64,000 bases of DNA from Staphylococcus americanisciuri (GTDB lineage: Bacteria; Bacillota; Bacilli; Staphylococcales; Staphylococcaceae): the NCBI RefSeq assembly GCF_024814435.1, contig NZ_JANUXY010000006.1:62001-126000 (forward strand). Reading direction: 5' to 3'. Positions 28,601 through 38,797 of this stretch are shown here, in pieces. The position numbers and the translations under genes are program-made. The notes beneath the pieces are model-generated. The model had not been told where the DNA came from. It saw nothing but the letters and a program-made list of their open reading frames with translations, and searched no databases. Positions within the stretch are counted from its first letter, which is position 1. Every line of letters starts with the position of its first letter.

Positions 28601-29773
28601 ATGAAAACAGCAATTTTAAATAAAGGCAAAGAAACAAAATACCTTAATGGTTATCCGTTGATTGAAGAAGCGGATATATTTCAACAAGGCGCTTTACAAA
28701 GTGGTGATATATTTCATTTAAAAACAGCACAAGGCGCATATGTTGCAACAGGATATGTTGGTTTTCAGCATAAAGGGATTGGTTGGGTACTGTCTTATGA
28801 CGAAACAACAGAAATTGATGAAGCATTTTTTGAATCGTTGCTAATGTCAGCTCGTCAAGAAAGAGACTATTATTACCATATTGATGGTACAAACGCTTTT
28901 CGTTTGTTTAACGGTGAGGGAGATGGTATAGGTGGTTTAACCATTGATAATTATAACAATCATTTGTTGATTCAATGGTATTCTGAGGGGATTTATACAT
29001 TTAGGAATGATATCTTGGCAGCAATCATGAAAGTCTTTGATTATACGTCAATTTATGAAAAAATGCGCTTCAAAGATTCAGATATTGATGGTGGTTTTGT
29101 AACAGGTGAAGCACCAGAATTCCCAATCGTCATTGAAGAGAACTTTACCTTTTATAATGTACACTTGGATGATGGACCGATGACAGGTATTTTCCTAGAC
29201 CAGAAAGAAGTGCGCAAAAAGATTCGTGATTATTATAGCTCGGAACGCCGTGTATTAAACTTATTTAGTTATACGGGCGCTTTCTCAGTTATTGCAGCGC
29301 ATGAAGCGACACAAACAACCAGTGTAGATTTGGCGAATCGTTCGCGACCGATGACGGAAGAAAATTTTGGATTGAACGCGATTGATCCTAAAACACAGGC
29401 ATTGTTTGTGATGGATACATTTGATTATTTCAAATACGCACAGCGCCACAATTTGACATATGATACGATTGTGATTGATCCACCAAGCTTTGCTCGCAAT
29501 AAGAAAAAAACGTTTTCAGTAACAAAAGACTATGACAAGCTTATTGAAGGGGCGTTGCCTTTGTTAAATGCTAAAGGGACACTTGTTTTAAGTACGAATC
29601 ATAGTATGTATCCATTGAAAGCATTTAAAAAGATGATTAAAGAAACACTGTCTGAGTTGGGCATGGCTTATCGCATTGATGAGGTGATGGGCTTACCGAA
29701 AGATTTCAAAACACATCCACATTATAAGCCATCTAAGTATTTAAAAGTTGTTTTTGTGACTTTGTTAGATTAA
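28601..29773 (+). CDS. Class I SAM-dependent rRNA methyltransferase, RlmI-like
   Basis: Predicted 23S rRNA cytosine-C5 methyltransferase of the RlmI/YwbD group. It has 390 residues from ATG 28601; GAGGAAAGG lies upstream, and the in-frame ATG at 28577 would overlap that site. An N-terminal PUA-like RNA-binding domain (residues 1-75) precedes the Rossmann domain, with LFSYTGAFSVIAA (SAM motif I) and the IDPPSFARNKK motif with the catalytic Pro-Pro. FLDQKEVRKKIRD is a typical family segment. The precise target base is inferred from the family. Confidence 0.85.
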   Translation: MKTAILNKGKETKYLNGYPLIEEADIFQQGALQSGDIFHLKTAQGAYVATGYVGFQHKGIGWVLSYDETTEIDEAFFESLLMSARQERDYYYHIDGTNAFRLFNGEGDGIGGLTIDNYNNHLLIQWYSEGIYTFRNDILAAIMKVFDYTSIYEKMRFKDSDIDGGFVTGEAPEFPIVIEENFTFYNVHLDDGPMTGIFLDQKEVRKKIRDYYSSERRVLNLFSYTGAFSVIAAHEATQTTSVDLANRSRPMTEENFGLNAIDPKTQALFVMDTFDYFKYAQRHNLTYDTIVIDPPSFARNKKKTFSVTKDYDKLIEGALPLLNAKGTLVLSTNHSMYPLKAFKKMIKETLSELGMAYRIDEVMGLPKDFKTHPHYKPSKYLKVVFVTLLD

Positions 29774-29827
29774 TTCTTTAAAAATAGGGTATATGATAGC
29801 GTTATTTAAATGAAAGGTGGCTGCATG

Positions 29828-30358
29828 ATGAGAATTCCTAAAAAATTATCAGATATCGTTGAAAATAAAGTGTTAAAGATTGAAAAGGTAGCGAATAAAC
29901 ATGTGTTACCACAAAGTACTACAGAAGTTGAAGAGAGACGTCAACAAGCTGAGACAATTGTGAAGAAAAAGGCTTTATTATCTTCTGGTGCTACGATTGT
30001 GCCATTGCCAGGGTTTGATTTTGGCGTGGATATGAAATTGATGAAAGACGTCATTGAAGATATTAATAAAGTGTATGGATTAGATCATAACCAAGTGAAT
30101 AAAATGAGCGATGACATGCGCAATCGTATTGTAATGGCTGCGGGGATTCAAGGCACACAACTAATTGGTAAAAAGGTATCAAGTGGATTGTTAAAAATAT
30201 TTGTGCGCGACGTAGCGAAACGTACTGCAGCGAAACAAACGCGTTGGTTCCCAATTGTAGGGCAAGCCGTTTCAGCCTCTCTAAGTTATTACTTTATGAC
30301 AAAAGTAGGCAAGGAACATATTCAAAAATGTGAGAATGTTGTCAAGTCACTTTTATAA
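29828..30358 (+). CDS. DUF697/EcsC-like conserved protein
   Basis: Conserved protein of unknown function, 176 residues. The start is ATG 29828 (an adjacent ATG at 29825 is possible); AAAGGTGG lies upstream. The segment VPLPGFDFGVDMKLMKDVIEDINKVYG matches in type the first hydrophobic motif of DUF697 and EcsC-like proteins (here residues about 58-84), and a second weak hydrophobic region lies near WFPIVGQAVSASLSYYFM. The rest is basic. It is probably membrane-associated. It lies between the methyltransferase and ptsH, as in other staphylococci. Confidence 0.65.
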   Translation: MRIPKKLSDIVENKVLKIEKVANKHVLPQSTTEVEERRQQAETIVKKKALLSSGATIVPLPGFDFGVDMKLMKDVIEDINKVYGLDHNQVNKMSDDMRNRIVMAAGIQGTQLIGKKVSSGLLKIFVRDVAKRTAAKQTRWFPIVGQAVSASLSYYFMTKVGKEHIQKCENVVKSLL

Positions 30359-30510
30359 TTTGTTCGATAATTTGTAAAAAAAGGGCAAACAAGCGTCTTG
30401 ATAATGGTTTCACAATTGAATTTGACCTATAATTTTGGTAATGTTAAGGCATGTAGCGAAGTGAACTAGCTTATGCTAAAAATTATAGAATAGAAGGAGT
30501 AAGATGTAAG

Positions 30511-30777
30511 ATGGAACAACAATCATATGTAATTATTGACGAAACAGGGATTCATGCACGCCCAGCAACAATGTTAGTGCAAACAGCTTCAAAATTTGAA
30601 TCAGATGTACAGTTAGAATACAATGCGAAAAAAGTAAACTTAAAATCAATTATGGGTGTTATGAGCTTAGGTGTTGGTAAAGACGCTGAAATTACAATCT
30701 ATGCAGATGGTAGTGACGAAAAAGAAGCGATTCAAGCAATCACTGAAGTATTATCTAAAGAAGGTTTGACAAAATAA
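30511..30777 (+). CDS. ptsH: Phosphocarrier protein HPr
   Basis: Carries phosphate from enzyme I to sugar-specific EII complexes and, when phosphorylated at Ser46, works as CcpA co-repressor in catabolite control. It has 88 residues, with the active-site His15 in [11 protein letters not shown] and the regulatory Ser46 in [19 protein letters not shown] precedes the ATG. The stop overlaps the ptsI ATG (TAATG). The preceding 150 bases hold a small leader hairpin (CATGTAGC and GCTTATG near 30450-30475). Confidence 0.98.
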   Translation: MEQQSYVIIDETGIHARPATMLVQTASKFESDVQLEYNAKKVNLKSIMGVMSLGVGKDAEITIYADGSDEKEAIQAITEVLSKEGLTK

Positions 30778-32504
30778 TGTCAACAATGATTAAAGGCATT
30801 GCAGCATCTGATGGTGTTGCTATTGCCAAAGCGTATATGCTCGTAGAACCCGATTTAAGTTATAGTCATAAGACAACAGAAGATCCAGCAACTGAAGTTC
30901 AAAAGTTCAATGATGCTTTGAACAATGCGAAGATCGAATTAACAAAGATTAGAAATAATGCTGAAGAACAATTGGGACCTGATAAAGCAGCTATTTTTGA
31001 TGCACATTTACTTGTGCTTGATGATCCTGAATTAATCAATCCGATTGAAAGCATGATTAAAGACGATCGTGCGAGTGCACCACATGCATTAACAGAAGTC
31101 ACACAAAATTTCATTACGATTTTCGAATCTATGGATAACGAATATATGAAAGAACGTGCGGCAGATATTCGTGACGTATCTAAACGTGTGCTTGCACATA
31201 TTTTAGGCGTTGAGTTACCGAACCCAAGTATTGTTGATGAGAGTGTGATTATCGTTGCACACGATTTAACACCATCTGATACGGCACAATTGAACAAACA
31301 ATATGTTCAAGGTTTCGTAACGAACATCGGTGGTCGTACATCGCATTCTGCAATCATGAGTCGTTCTTTAGAAATTCCAGCAGTAGTTGGTACAAAAGCT
31401 GTGACAGAATCTGTTCAAAACGGCGATATGATTATTGTCGATGGTTTGACAGGTGATGTCATTATCAATCCGTCACAAGATGAAGTGCGTGCGTATCAAC
31501 AAAAACGTGACATGTTCTTTGAAGATCGTGAAGCTTTAAAACAATTACGTGATGAAGCAACAACGACAATCGATGGCAAACATGTTGAGTTAGCTGCGAA
31601 CATTGGTACACCTAACGACTTAGAAGGTGTTAAAAACAATGGTGCAGAAGGTATCGGTCTTTATCGTACAGAATTCTTGTACATGGGTCGCGATAATATG
31701 CCTTCAGAAGATGAACAATTTGAAGCATACAAAAAAGTATTGGAAGAAATGGACGGCAAGCGTGTGGTTGTACGTACGCTTGATATCGGTGGAGATAAAG
31801 AGTTGCCATACTTAAATCTACCTGAAGAAATGAACCCGTTCTTAGGTTACCGTGCAATTCGTTTATGCTTAGACCAACCTGAGATTTTCCGTCCGCAATT
31901 GCGTGCGTTGTTACGCGCATCTGTATACGGTAAATTAAATATCATGTTCCCAATGGTTGCAACGGTACAAGAGTTCCGTGATGCCAAAGCATTGTTACTT
32001 GAAGAAAAAGAAAGCTTAAAGAACGAAGGCGTGGAAGTAAGCGATGATATCGAATTAGGTATTATGGTGGAAATTCCATCAACAGCGGCATTAGCTGACG
32101 TATTTGCGAAAGAAGTTGATTTCTTCAGTATCGGTACGAACGACTTAATCCAATACACAATGGCGGCTGACCGTATGTCTGAGCGTGTATCATATCTTTA
32201 CCAACCATATAACCCAGCTATTTTACGCTTAGTGAAACAAGTCATTGATGCGTCTCACAAAGAAGGTAAATGGACAGGTATGTGTGGAGAAATGGCCGGA
32301 GACGAAACAGCAATTCCATTATTACTTGGTTTAGGATTAGATGAATTCTCAATGAGTGCGACATCTATCTTAAAAGCACGTCGTCAAATCAAAGGATTAA
32401 GCACAACTGAAATGACACAGTTGGCTGATCGTGCGATGAACTTTGCGACTGTTGATGAAGTCGTAGCACTCGTTAAAGATGCAACTTCAAAAACTTTATC
32501 ATAA
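30777..32504 (+). CDS. ptsI: Phosphoenolpyruvate-protein phosphotransferase, PTS enzyme I
   Basis: Transfers phosphate from PEP to HPr, the first step of PTS sugar uptake. It has 575 residues, the usual length. Domains: HPr-binding helical domain, swivelling His domain with [21 protein letters not shown] (catalytic His), and a C-terminal PEP-binding barrel ([44 protein letters not shown] with the acid/base Cys). It overlaps ptsH by one base and ends at a bidirectional terminator. Confidence 0.98.
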   Translation: MSTMIKGIAASDGVAIAKAYMLVEPDLSYSHKTTEDPATEVQKFNDALNNAKIELTKIRNNAEEQLGPDKAAIFDAHLLVLDDPELINPIESMIKDDRASAPHALTEVTQNFITIFESMDNEYMKERAADIRDVSKRVLAHILGVELPNPSIVDESVIIVAHDLTPSDTAQLNKQYVQGFVTNIGGRTSHSAIMSRSLEIPAVVGTKAVTESVQNGDMIIVDGLTGDVIINPSQDEVRAYQQKRDMFFEDREALKQLRDEATTTIDGKHVELAANIGTPNDLEGVKNNGAEGIGLYRTEFLYMGRDNMPSEDEQFEAYKKVLEEMDGKRVVVRTLDIGGDKELPYLNLPEEMNPFLGYRAIRLCLDQPEIFRPQLRALLRASVYGKLNIMFPMVATVQEFRDAKALLLEEKESLKNEGVEVSDDIELGIMVEIPSTAALADVFAKEVDFFSIGTNDLIQYTMAADRMSERVSYLYQPYNPAILRLVKQVIDASHKEGKWTGMCGEMAGDETAIPLLLGLGLDEFSMSATSILKARRQIKGLSTTEMTQLADRAMNFATVDEVVALVKDATSKTLS

Positions 32505-32510
32505 AGTATA

Positions 32511-32542
32511 CAAAAACCTGAGACATTGCGCCTCAGGTTTTT
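32511..32542. terminator. Bidirectional terminator between ptsI and the glutaredoxin gene
   Basis: AAAAACCTGAG (32512-32522) and CTCAGGTTTTT (32532-32542) are perfect 11-base arms with A-run and T-run, so the hairpin can serve both convergent genes. Confidence 0.88.
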
Positions 32543-32544
32543 CG

Positions 32545-32772
32545 TTATAAACCAAGTGTTTGATTGAGTTTGTCCATATCGACTTGATACATCGGTTCAT
32601 CATTTAACAAAATAAATGGGGTTGCAAATGCATCATGTGCAATCATTTCATTACGGTATGTTGGATTTGCAATATTGCGTTCTTCAAACGCAATGTGATG
32701 GGCTGTTAAATAATTTTTAACAAATGTACACGGAGGACAATTATTTTGTGTATAAATGGTTACTTGTGTCAT
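32545..32772 (-). CDS. Glutaredoxin-like (NrdH-type) thiol-disulphide protein
   Basis: Small redox protein of 75 residues with the active site CPPC (Cys12 and Cys15) after a TIYTQNN strand and the family motif ATPFILL before the last helices. The start ATG at 32770-32772 follows GAGG; a longer frame begins upstream without support. Such proteins reduce ribonucleotide reductase or other partners in low-GC Gram-positives; the partner here is unknown. In S. aureus this gene is followed by cydAB, which are missing from this spot. Confidence 0.85.
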   Translation of the reverse strand: MTQVTIYTQNNCPPCTFVKNYLTAHHIAFEERNIANPTYRNEMIAHDAFATPFILLNDEPMYQVDMDKLNQTLGL

Positions 32773-32988
32773 GATATGCCTCATTTCATCATAAAATAAT
32801 GATGTTAATTTAACATAACAAGTAAAATAACGTCAATAATAGTAGTTCAAAGTACACACATCTATTTGACAAGAAGCCATTCAAGGTAGAAAATAAGTAT
32901 GTTCTATAAGACTCGCGCGACATTGGGGCTGTCATCATTTGAATAGTCACTTATAAATGAAAGCGCAAATGATTGTGGAGGTTCAAAT

Positions 32989-33651
32989 ATGGATAAGGAA
33001 TATGTAGTCATCGGTTTAGGGCGCTTTGGTGGAAGTATTGTACGCGAACTGAATGCATTGGATATGGATGTTATGGCTATTGATAAGGATGAACATCGTG
33101 TAGATGAATATAGTGATATTGCAACGCATGCCGTTGTAGCGGATACAACAGATGAAGCGGTTATGAAAAGCCTTGGCATTCGTAACTTTGATCACGTTAT
33201 CGTCTCAATTGGTGAAAATATTCAAGCGAGTACATTGACAACACTTATTTTAAAAGAGTTAGGTGTAAAAAAGGTAACAGCTAAAGCACAAAATGACTAT
33301 CACGCCAAAATACTGAATAAAATTGGTGCTGATACAGTTGTACATCCAGAGCGTGATATGGGACGCCGTATTGCACATAATGTAGCAAGTGCAACAGTAT
33401 TGGACTATTTAGAGCTTTCTGATGAGCATTCAATTGTTGAAATGAAAGCGACAGAAGCCATGGCAGGTCAGACATTGATTGATTTAGATATTCGTGCACA
33501 ATTTGGAATTAATATTATTGCGATTAAACGCCGTAAAGAAATTATCGTGTCACCAGCTCCAGATATGGCATTGGAGTTTGATGACATTTTAATCATGATA
33601 GGGCATGACAATGATTTAACGCGCTATGAGAAGAAGATTGCGCATGAATAA
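32989..33651 (+). CDS. ktrA: Potassium uptake regulatory subunit KtrA
   Basis: Cytoplasmic RCK subunit that gates KtrB/KtrD K+ channels. It has 220 residues. RCK_N has the nucleotide motif VVIGLGRFGGSIVREL (residues 5-20) and an acidic end of strand 2 (AIDKDEHR); RCK_C (about 135-220) matches the domain that binds c-di-AMP in S. aureus KtrA. GTGGAGG precedes the ATG. The gene stands alone between the glutaredoxin gene and rnjA. The genes for the channel subunits are not in the window. Confidence 0.93.
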   Translation: MDKEYVVIGLGRFGGSIVRELNALDMDVMAIDKDEHRVDEYSDIATHAVVADTTDEAVMKSLGIRNFDHVIVSIGENIQASTLTTLILKELGVKKVTAKAQNDYHAKILNKIGADTVVHPERDMGRRIAHNVASATVLDYLELSDEHSIVEMKATEAMAGQTLIDLDIRAQFGINIIAIKRRKEIIVSPAPDMALEFDDILIMIGHDNDLTRYEKKIAHE

Positions 33652-33670
33652 TAAAAACAAAATAGACTAA

Positions 33671-33710
33671 AACGAGGTCATGTTCCCAAAATAGGGGGCA
33701 TGACCTCGTT
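33671..33710. terminator. Bidirectional terminator between ktrA and rnjA
   Basis: AACGAGGTCATG (33671-33682) and CATGACCTCGTT (33699-33710) are perfect 12-base arms between two convergent genes. The T-runs on both sides are short. Confidence 0.75.
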
Positions 33711-33719
33711 CATTTATTG

Positions 33720-35402
33720 TTAATTTTTTTCGTTAACTTTCATAATCACAGGTAAAATCATTGGTTTACGTGCTGTTTGTTCATATAAATAAGGTTGCAA
33801 CGTTTCAATGATTGAAGATTTTACTTGATGCCATTGAATTTGAGGTTGATTGTTCAACTTCTGAATGACTTCTTGCTTAATTTTCTTCTGTGCATCATAA
33901 ATCAATTGACCTGATTCACGCATGTACACAAAGCCACGTGAAATAATGTCTGGACCTGATAATAGCTTATTCGTATTGAAGTCGATACTCACAACGACAA
34001 TAACTAAGCCTTCTTCAGAAAGGAGTTTACGGTCACGAATGACGACATTACCGATATCGCCAATACCACTACCATCGACTAATACATTACCTGATGGAAT
34101 GCGACCAGCAGTGCGTGCAGAATCACGCGTTAATGCGAGTACATCACCAATATCATGGATAAAGACGTTTTCTTCTTTCACACCACAATCAACACCTGTT
34201 TGACCATGTGCAACGAGCATACGATACTCACCGTGGATTGGTAAGAAGAATTTTGGACGAATTAAACGCAACATTAATTGTTGATCGCCTTGAGAACCGT
34301 GTCCAGATGTATGGATATTTGAAATTTTGCTGTGAATGACTTCAGCACCTGCTTGATACAGTGCATTAATTGTACGGTTAATACTTTTCGTGTTACCCGG
34401 AATCGGTGACGAACTAAATACAACTGTATCTTCAGGGATGATTTTAATTTGTTTGTGTGTACCATTTGCGATACGAGATAGTGCTGCCATCGGTTCACCT
34501 TGCGAGCCTGTACATAAAATCAACAATTCATGTTTTGGAATACTATTGATTTTGCTAGGTTCAACAAATGTTTCAGGTGGGGCTTTAATATAACCGAGCT
34601 CTGTACCAATCTTGATATTGTTCTCCATTGAACGACCGAATGTTACAATTTTACGATTATATTTGACTGCTGCTTCAACAGCTTGTTGTACACGATAAAT
34701 ATTAGACGCAAATGTCGCAAAAATAATACGTCCTGTACAGTTACGAAAGATTTTGTCCACGTTCTGTCCTACTTCACGTTCACTCAGTGTGAAATCGGGA
34801 ACGAGTGCATTTGTCGAATCTGATAATAAGCACAGAACACCTTCATCACCAAGTTGAGCCATGCGTGCCATGTTTGCTGGTGCGCCAACAGGTGTGAAGT
34901 CGAACTTAAAATCACCTGTATGCACGATTTTACCTTCAGGTGTATCGACCACGACACCGTATGCTTCAGGAATACTGTGTGTGGTTAAGTAGAAGCTGAC
35001 TTTGAAGTGTTTCGACTCGATGACGCTGTCTTCTGTAATTTCATTCAATGAAGCTGTGCGCAATAATTTATGTTCTTCTAATTTATTACGAATCAATCCT
35101 AAAGCTAATGGACCGCTATAGATTGGAACGTTAATCTTTTTTAACAGGTAGGGCACACCACCGATATGATCTTCGTGACCATGCGTGATAACGAGTCCCA
35201 CGATTTTATCTTGATTCTGTTCAAGATACGTATAATCTGGAATGACATAGTCAATACCGAGTAGATTATCATCAGGGAACTTAATACCTGCGTCAATAAT
35301 TAGAATTTCATCTTTATATTCAACGGCGTAAGTGTTTTTACCGACTTCACCTAGACCGCCAAGCGCATATACGCCAACCTCATTTTTTTGAAGTTGTTTC
35401 AT
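33720..35402 (-). CDS. rnjA: Ribonuclease J1
   Basis: 5'-3' exonuclease and endonuclease of the metallo-beta-lactamase/beta-CASP family, central to mRNA decay and 16S rRNA maturation. It has 560 residues. The zinc motif HGHEDH covers His74-His79; further ligands lie in HTGDFKFDF and near the C-terminal HTSGHG. The beta-CASP region and the C-terminal domain have the usual length. The ATG overlaps the rpoY stop by one base, so it is translated together with the RNA polymerase epsilon subunit, an arrangement conserved in Firmicutes. Confidence 0.97.
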   Translation of the reverse strand: MKQLQKNEVGVYALGGLGEVGKNTYAVEYKDEILIIDAGIKFPDDNLLGIDYVIPDYTYLEQNQDKIVGLVITHGHEDHIGGVPYLLKKINVPIYSGPLALGLIRNKLEEHKLLRTASLNEITEDSVIESKHFKVSFYLTTHSIPEAYGVVVDTPEGKIVHTGDFKFDFTPVGAPANMARMAQLGDEGVLCLLSDSTNALVPDFTLSEREVGQNVDKIFRNCTGRIIFATFASNIYRVQQAVEAAVKYNRKIVTFGRSMENNIKIGTELGYIKAPPETFVEPSKINSIPKHELLILCTGSQGEPMAALSRIANGTHKQIKIIPEDTVVFSSSPIPGNTKSINRTINALYQAGAEVIHSKISNIHTSGHGSQGDQQLMLRLIRPKFFLPIHGEYRMLVAHGQTGVDCGVKEENVFIHDIGDVLALTRDSARTAGRIPSGNVLVDGSGIGDIGNVVIRDRKLLSEEGLVIVVVSIDFNTNKLLSGPDIISRGFVYMRESGQLIYDAQKKIKQEVIQKLNNQPQIQWHQVKSSIIETLQPYLYEQTARKPMILPVIMKVNEKN

Positions 35403-35617
35403 TATTCTGCGCGCTCCACACTAAAGTGTTCTGATTGTTGTTCATATTCTAAATGTGCGCCCTCTAATTTAGTTATGAATTCAATGTTGTAGTTACGCTC
35501 TTTTAAGAAACGGCGTACTTGTTCTTCTGTTTGTGCTTCAACATAAGTAGATTGTGTATTTTCACGAACGATTACTTCATCGCGGTTATGTTGATAAAAT
35601 ACTTTAAAAATTGCCAT
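35402..35617 (-). CDS. rpoY: RNA polymerase epsilon subunit
   Basis: Small accessory subunit of Gram-positive RNA polymerase (DUF1447), 71 residues. It starts [20 protein letters not shown] and contains [15 protein letters not shown], both typical. AGGAGG lies 8 bases before the ATG. It heads the rpoY-rnjA unit, with a one-base overlap. Confidence 0.95.
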   Translation of the reverse strand: MAIFKVFYQHNRDEVIVRENTQSTYVEAQTEEQVRRFLKERNYNIEFITKLEGAHLEYEQQSEHFSVERAE

Positions 35618-35684
35618 TAATAAATGCCTCCTAAATAAATTACCTTGTTTATATTTGTGACAACCACGTTATACTGCGCAATAT

Positions 35685-35936
35685 CTACTTGTATAGACTA
35701 TAAATAAAAATATGAATCGAATGAATGTCAAACAGGTGTTTAACAGAATTCAATTCATCTTCTGAAATCATACAGTTATAGTATGGTGTCGATAGTTCAA
35801 TTCCGTACTTGATGTTCGAGAATGGGACACAAATATCTGGAACTTGAGGTGCCCAGTATAATGATATGTGTCATCTAAAATAAAGCGCTGCTGAGAAGTT
35901 GATAAACAGTTTCTCTAAATCCCAATAGTTTATCAT
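35685..35936 (-). pseudogene. Small ORF interrupted by one in-frame TGA
   Basis: Read on the minus strand from ATG 35936, the frame gives 21 residues (MINYWDLEKLFINFSAALYF plus R), then TGA at 35871-35873, then 61 more residues with no other stop until TAG at 35685-35687. The second part looks like a real protein (LYWAPQVPDICVPFSNIKYG; TPYYNCMISEDELNSVKHLF). A CGA-to-TGA change would explain the break. The start has only a poor ribosome site. I do not recognise the family. It lies in the promoter-side gap of rpoY-rnjA, where I recall no conserved gene in S. aureus. Confidence 0.45.
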
Positions 35937-36123
35937 TTTACTCGAACTCAGGTATGTATATTTTACATGAACTTAACTAATAAATAAAGCGGAATGTGAT
36001 AAATAGGAAGTGATAGTGAAAGAAACGCTAATTTTATACCCAAAAAGGGGGGAAGGAAGTTTTTGAACAACTGCATAAATTTAATAAAGGATTATTAAAA
36101 ATACAAAACTAGTGCAAACAAAA

Positions 36124-36152
36124 AACCACCAGAAATAACAGTTTCTGATGGT
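36124..36152 (-). terminator. def terminator
   Basis: On the minus strand, AACCATCAGAAA pairs with TTTCTGGTGGTT (one G-U pair) around CTGTTA, followed by TTTTTGTTTG. Confidence 0.8.
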
Positions 36153-36175
36153 TCGAAAAACATATGAATATTTGA

Positions 36176-36727
36176 TTACAATTCAATCGCACCATTTTTA
36201 GGTGTAAGTGGATTGTCTTTGTCTATATGATCATAGAACATCACACCATTGAGATGATCAAGTTCATGTTGAAAGACAATTGCAGCATATCCTTTAAGGC
36301 GATAACTCACTTCATTACCATCAATGTCGAACCCTTTAATTGTTACGCGATGATGACGGTGTACTAATCCTGGAATGTCTTCATCGACGCTTAGACACCC
36401 TTCACCCATTGGTAAATAAGCATCTTGAACACTATGGCTCACGATTTTTGGGTTAACGATAGCAAGGTCATAGGATTTGCCGTTACCATCATCCGGAAGA
36501 TAAACAGCAAACATGCGCTTAGGTACGTTGATTTGTGGAGCGGCTAAACCCACACCACTTCTAAGTTGGTATTTCTCAGCAATTTCAGGGTCTTGGCTAT
36601 TATGCAAGAATTCTTGCATATCCAATAAAGTTTGTCTTTCTTCATCTGTGAGAGGGAATGTCAACGTTTCAGCTTTTTGGCGAAGCGTTGGATGCCCGTC
36701 ACGAATAATATCTTTCATTGTTAACAT
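36176..36727 (-). CDS. def: Peptide deformylase
   Basis: Removes the formyl group from nascent proteins; a metal-dependent cytoplasmic enzyme. It has 183 residues from ATG 36727, preceded by GGAAGG; the start [13 protein letters not shown] is that of S. aureus Def. Motif 1 is GVGLAAPQI, motif 2 EGCLSVDE (metal Cys) and motif 3 QHELDH (metal His pair and catalytic Glu). The long insertion before motif 2 marks the type 2 Gram-positive form. It is transcribed alone, divergent from the YkyA lipoprotein gene. Confidence 0.97.
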   Translation of the reverse strand: MLTMKDIIRDGHPTLRQKAETLTFPLTDEERQTLLDMQEFLHNSQDPEIAEKYQLRSGVGLAAPQINVPKRMFAVYLPDDGNGKSYDLAIVNPKIVSHSVQDAYLPMGEGCLSVDEDIPGLVHRHHRVTIKGFDIDGNEVSYRLKGYAAIVFQHELDHLNGVMFYDHIDKDNPLTPKNGAIEL

Positions 36728-36815
36728 ATTGACACCTTCCTTAATTATCAATATATCAAAAATTAGGCGAATGGAATAGGATTATTACTTCATCATTTGC
36801 GACTATATCTCTGGT

Positions 36816-36846
36816 GCACAATAGAATATTGTTTGCTTTATTGTGC
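36816..36846. promoter_or_regulatory. Inverted repeat between def and the YkyA lipoprotein gene
   Basis: GCACAATA (36816-36823) and TATTGTGC (36839-36846) are perfect 8-base arms 15 bases apart, in the divergent intergenic region. There is no T-run, so an operator or a leader hairpin is more likely than a terminator. Confidence 0.4.
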
Positions 36847-36893
36847 GCTTTTCACTAAAATGACGAGTGACAGTAAAGGAGGCTAAAAATTTT

Positions 36894-37526
36894 ATGAAAA
36901 TGAAAAAAACAGTAGGTCTAGCATTGGCAGCAACCGTATTACTTGCAGGGTGTAACAAAGACAACGAACAATTCGAGAAGTATAGTGATGGATTAACAAA
37001 GCTTCAAAAAGCAGAGGCACCCATCCAACAAGTGAATAAAGAAATGAACAAACTAGAAAAAGAAAAAGAAAGTCTTTCTAAAGAAGTAAGTGGTAAAGAC
37101 ATATCCACTGTACAAGATAAAGTTAAATCATTTCTAGATAATGCACAAAAGCGTGAAGAACAACTTAAAAAAGAAGAAGAGGCAATGACCAAATCTAAAA
37201 AAGCATTTGAAACATTGCAACAATCTGCAGCAAAAGTAGAAGACAAAGATGATAAAAAAGAATTGGATGAATTGAACAAAGCATTAGAAGATAAATATGC
37301 TAAGCACGAAGCTTTCATTAAAGGTTATAAAGATGTGATTGCTAAGGAAAAAGACTTATTCAGTTATTTCCAAGATGCATCAGGTAGCCAAGAAGGTGTA
37401 GATGAACGATCAAAAGCATTGCAATCTGCACAAAAAGAAATGAGCGATAAAGTGAAAGCGTATTCTAAATCAATTCGCAAAGCACAAACAGAACGCGCAG
37501 ACGTCGAACCAATTATTAATAAATAG
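36894..37526 (+). CDS. YkyA-family coiled-coil lipoprotein
   Basis: Predicted surface lipoprotein of 210 residues, from ATG 36894 with AAAGGAGG upstream. The lipobox is LLAGC with Cys20. The mature part is almost wholly helical and rich in Lys and Glu (NKEMNKLEKEKESLSKEVSG; KREEQLKKEEEAMTKSKKAF), giving a long coiled coil. This matches the YkyA family (putative cell-wall-binding lipoproteins), whose B. subtilis gene also lies next to pdhA. Function unknown. Confidence 0.85.
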   Translation: MKMKKTVGLALAATVLLAGCNKDNEQFEKYSDGLTKLQKAEAPIQQVNKEMNKLEKEKESLSKEVSGKDISTVQDKVKSFLDNAQKREEQLKKEEEAMTKSKKAFETLQQSAAKVEDKDDKKELDELNKALEDKYAKHEAFIKGYKDVIAKEKDLFSYFQDASGSQEGVDERSKALQSAQKEMSDKVKAYSKSIRKAQTERADVEPIINK

Positions 37527-37571
37527 ACTATAACAGTTTAAAACAAAAACTATAACAGTTCGCTCAACTGT
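37527..37571 (+). promoter_or_regulatory. Direct repeats and hairpin upstream of pdhA
   Basis: ACTATAACAGTT occurs exactly at 37527-37538 and 37549-37560, a 22-base period, about two turns of the helix. The second copy runs into ACAGTTCGCTCAACTGT, a 6-base-arm hairpin. A degenerate third copy (AACTATGACAG) follows near 37582. This looks like a tandem operator for the pdh operon; the regulator is unknown. Confidence 0.4.
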
Positions 37572-37615
37572 AATGTTATCAACTATGACAGAACTTGCAT
37601 CAAACTACTTAATAA

Positions 37616-38794
<1,179 letters not shown>

Positions 38795-38797
38795 GCC

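Larger units (their letters stand above)
35618..36175. other. Intergenic region between rpoY and def
   Basis: About 560 bases without an intact gene. It contains the TGA-broken ORF at 35685-35936 (minus). On the plus strand near 36020-36115, two frames give protein-like pieces (ETLILYPK, then KEVFEQLHKFNKGLLKIQN) that join only through a frameshift near a GGGGGG run, so this may be another decayed ORF. The def terminator lies at 36124-36152. Confidence 0.4.

Noticed and set aside
35871-35873. TGA as selenocysteine codon
   Set aside because: Staphylococci are not known to have the selenocysteine machinery, the ORF is not a known selenoprotein family, and a nonsense mutation is simpler.
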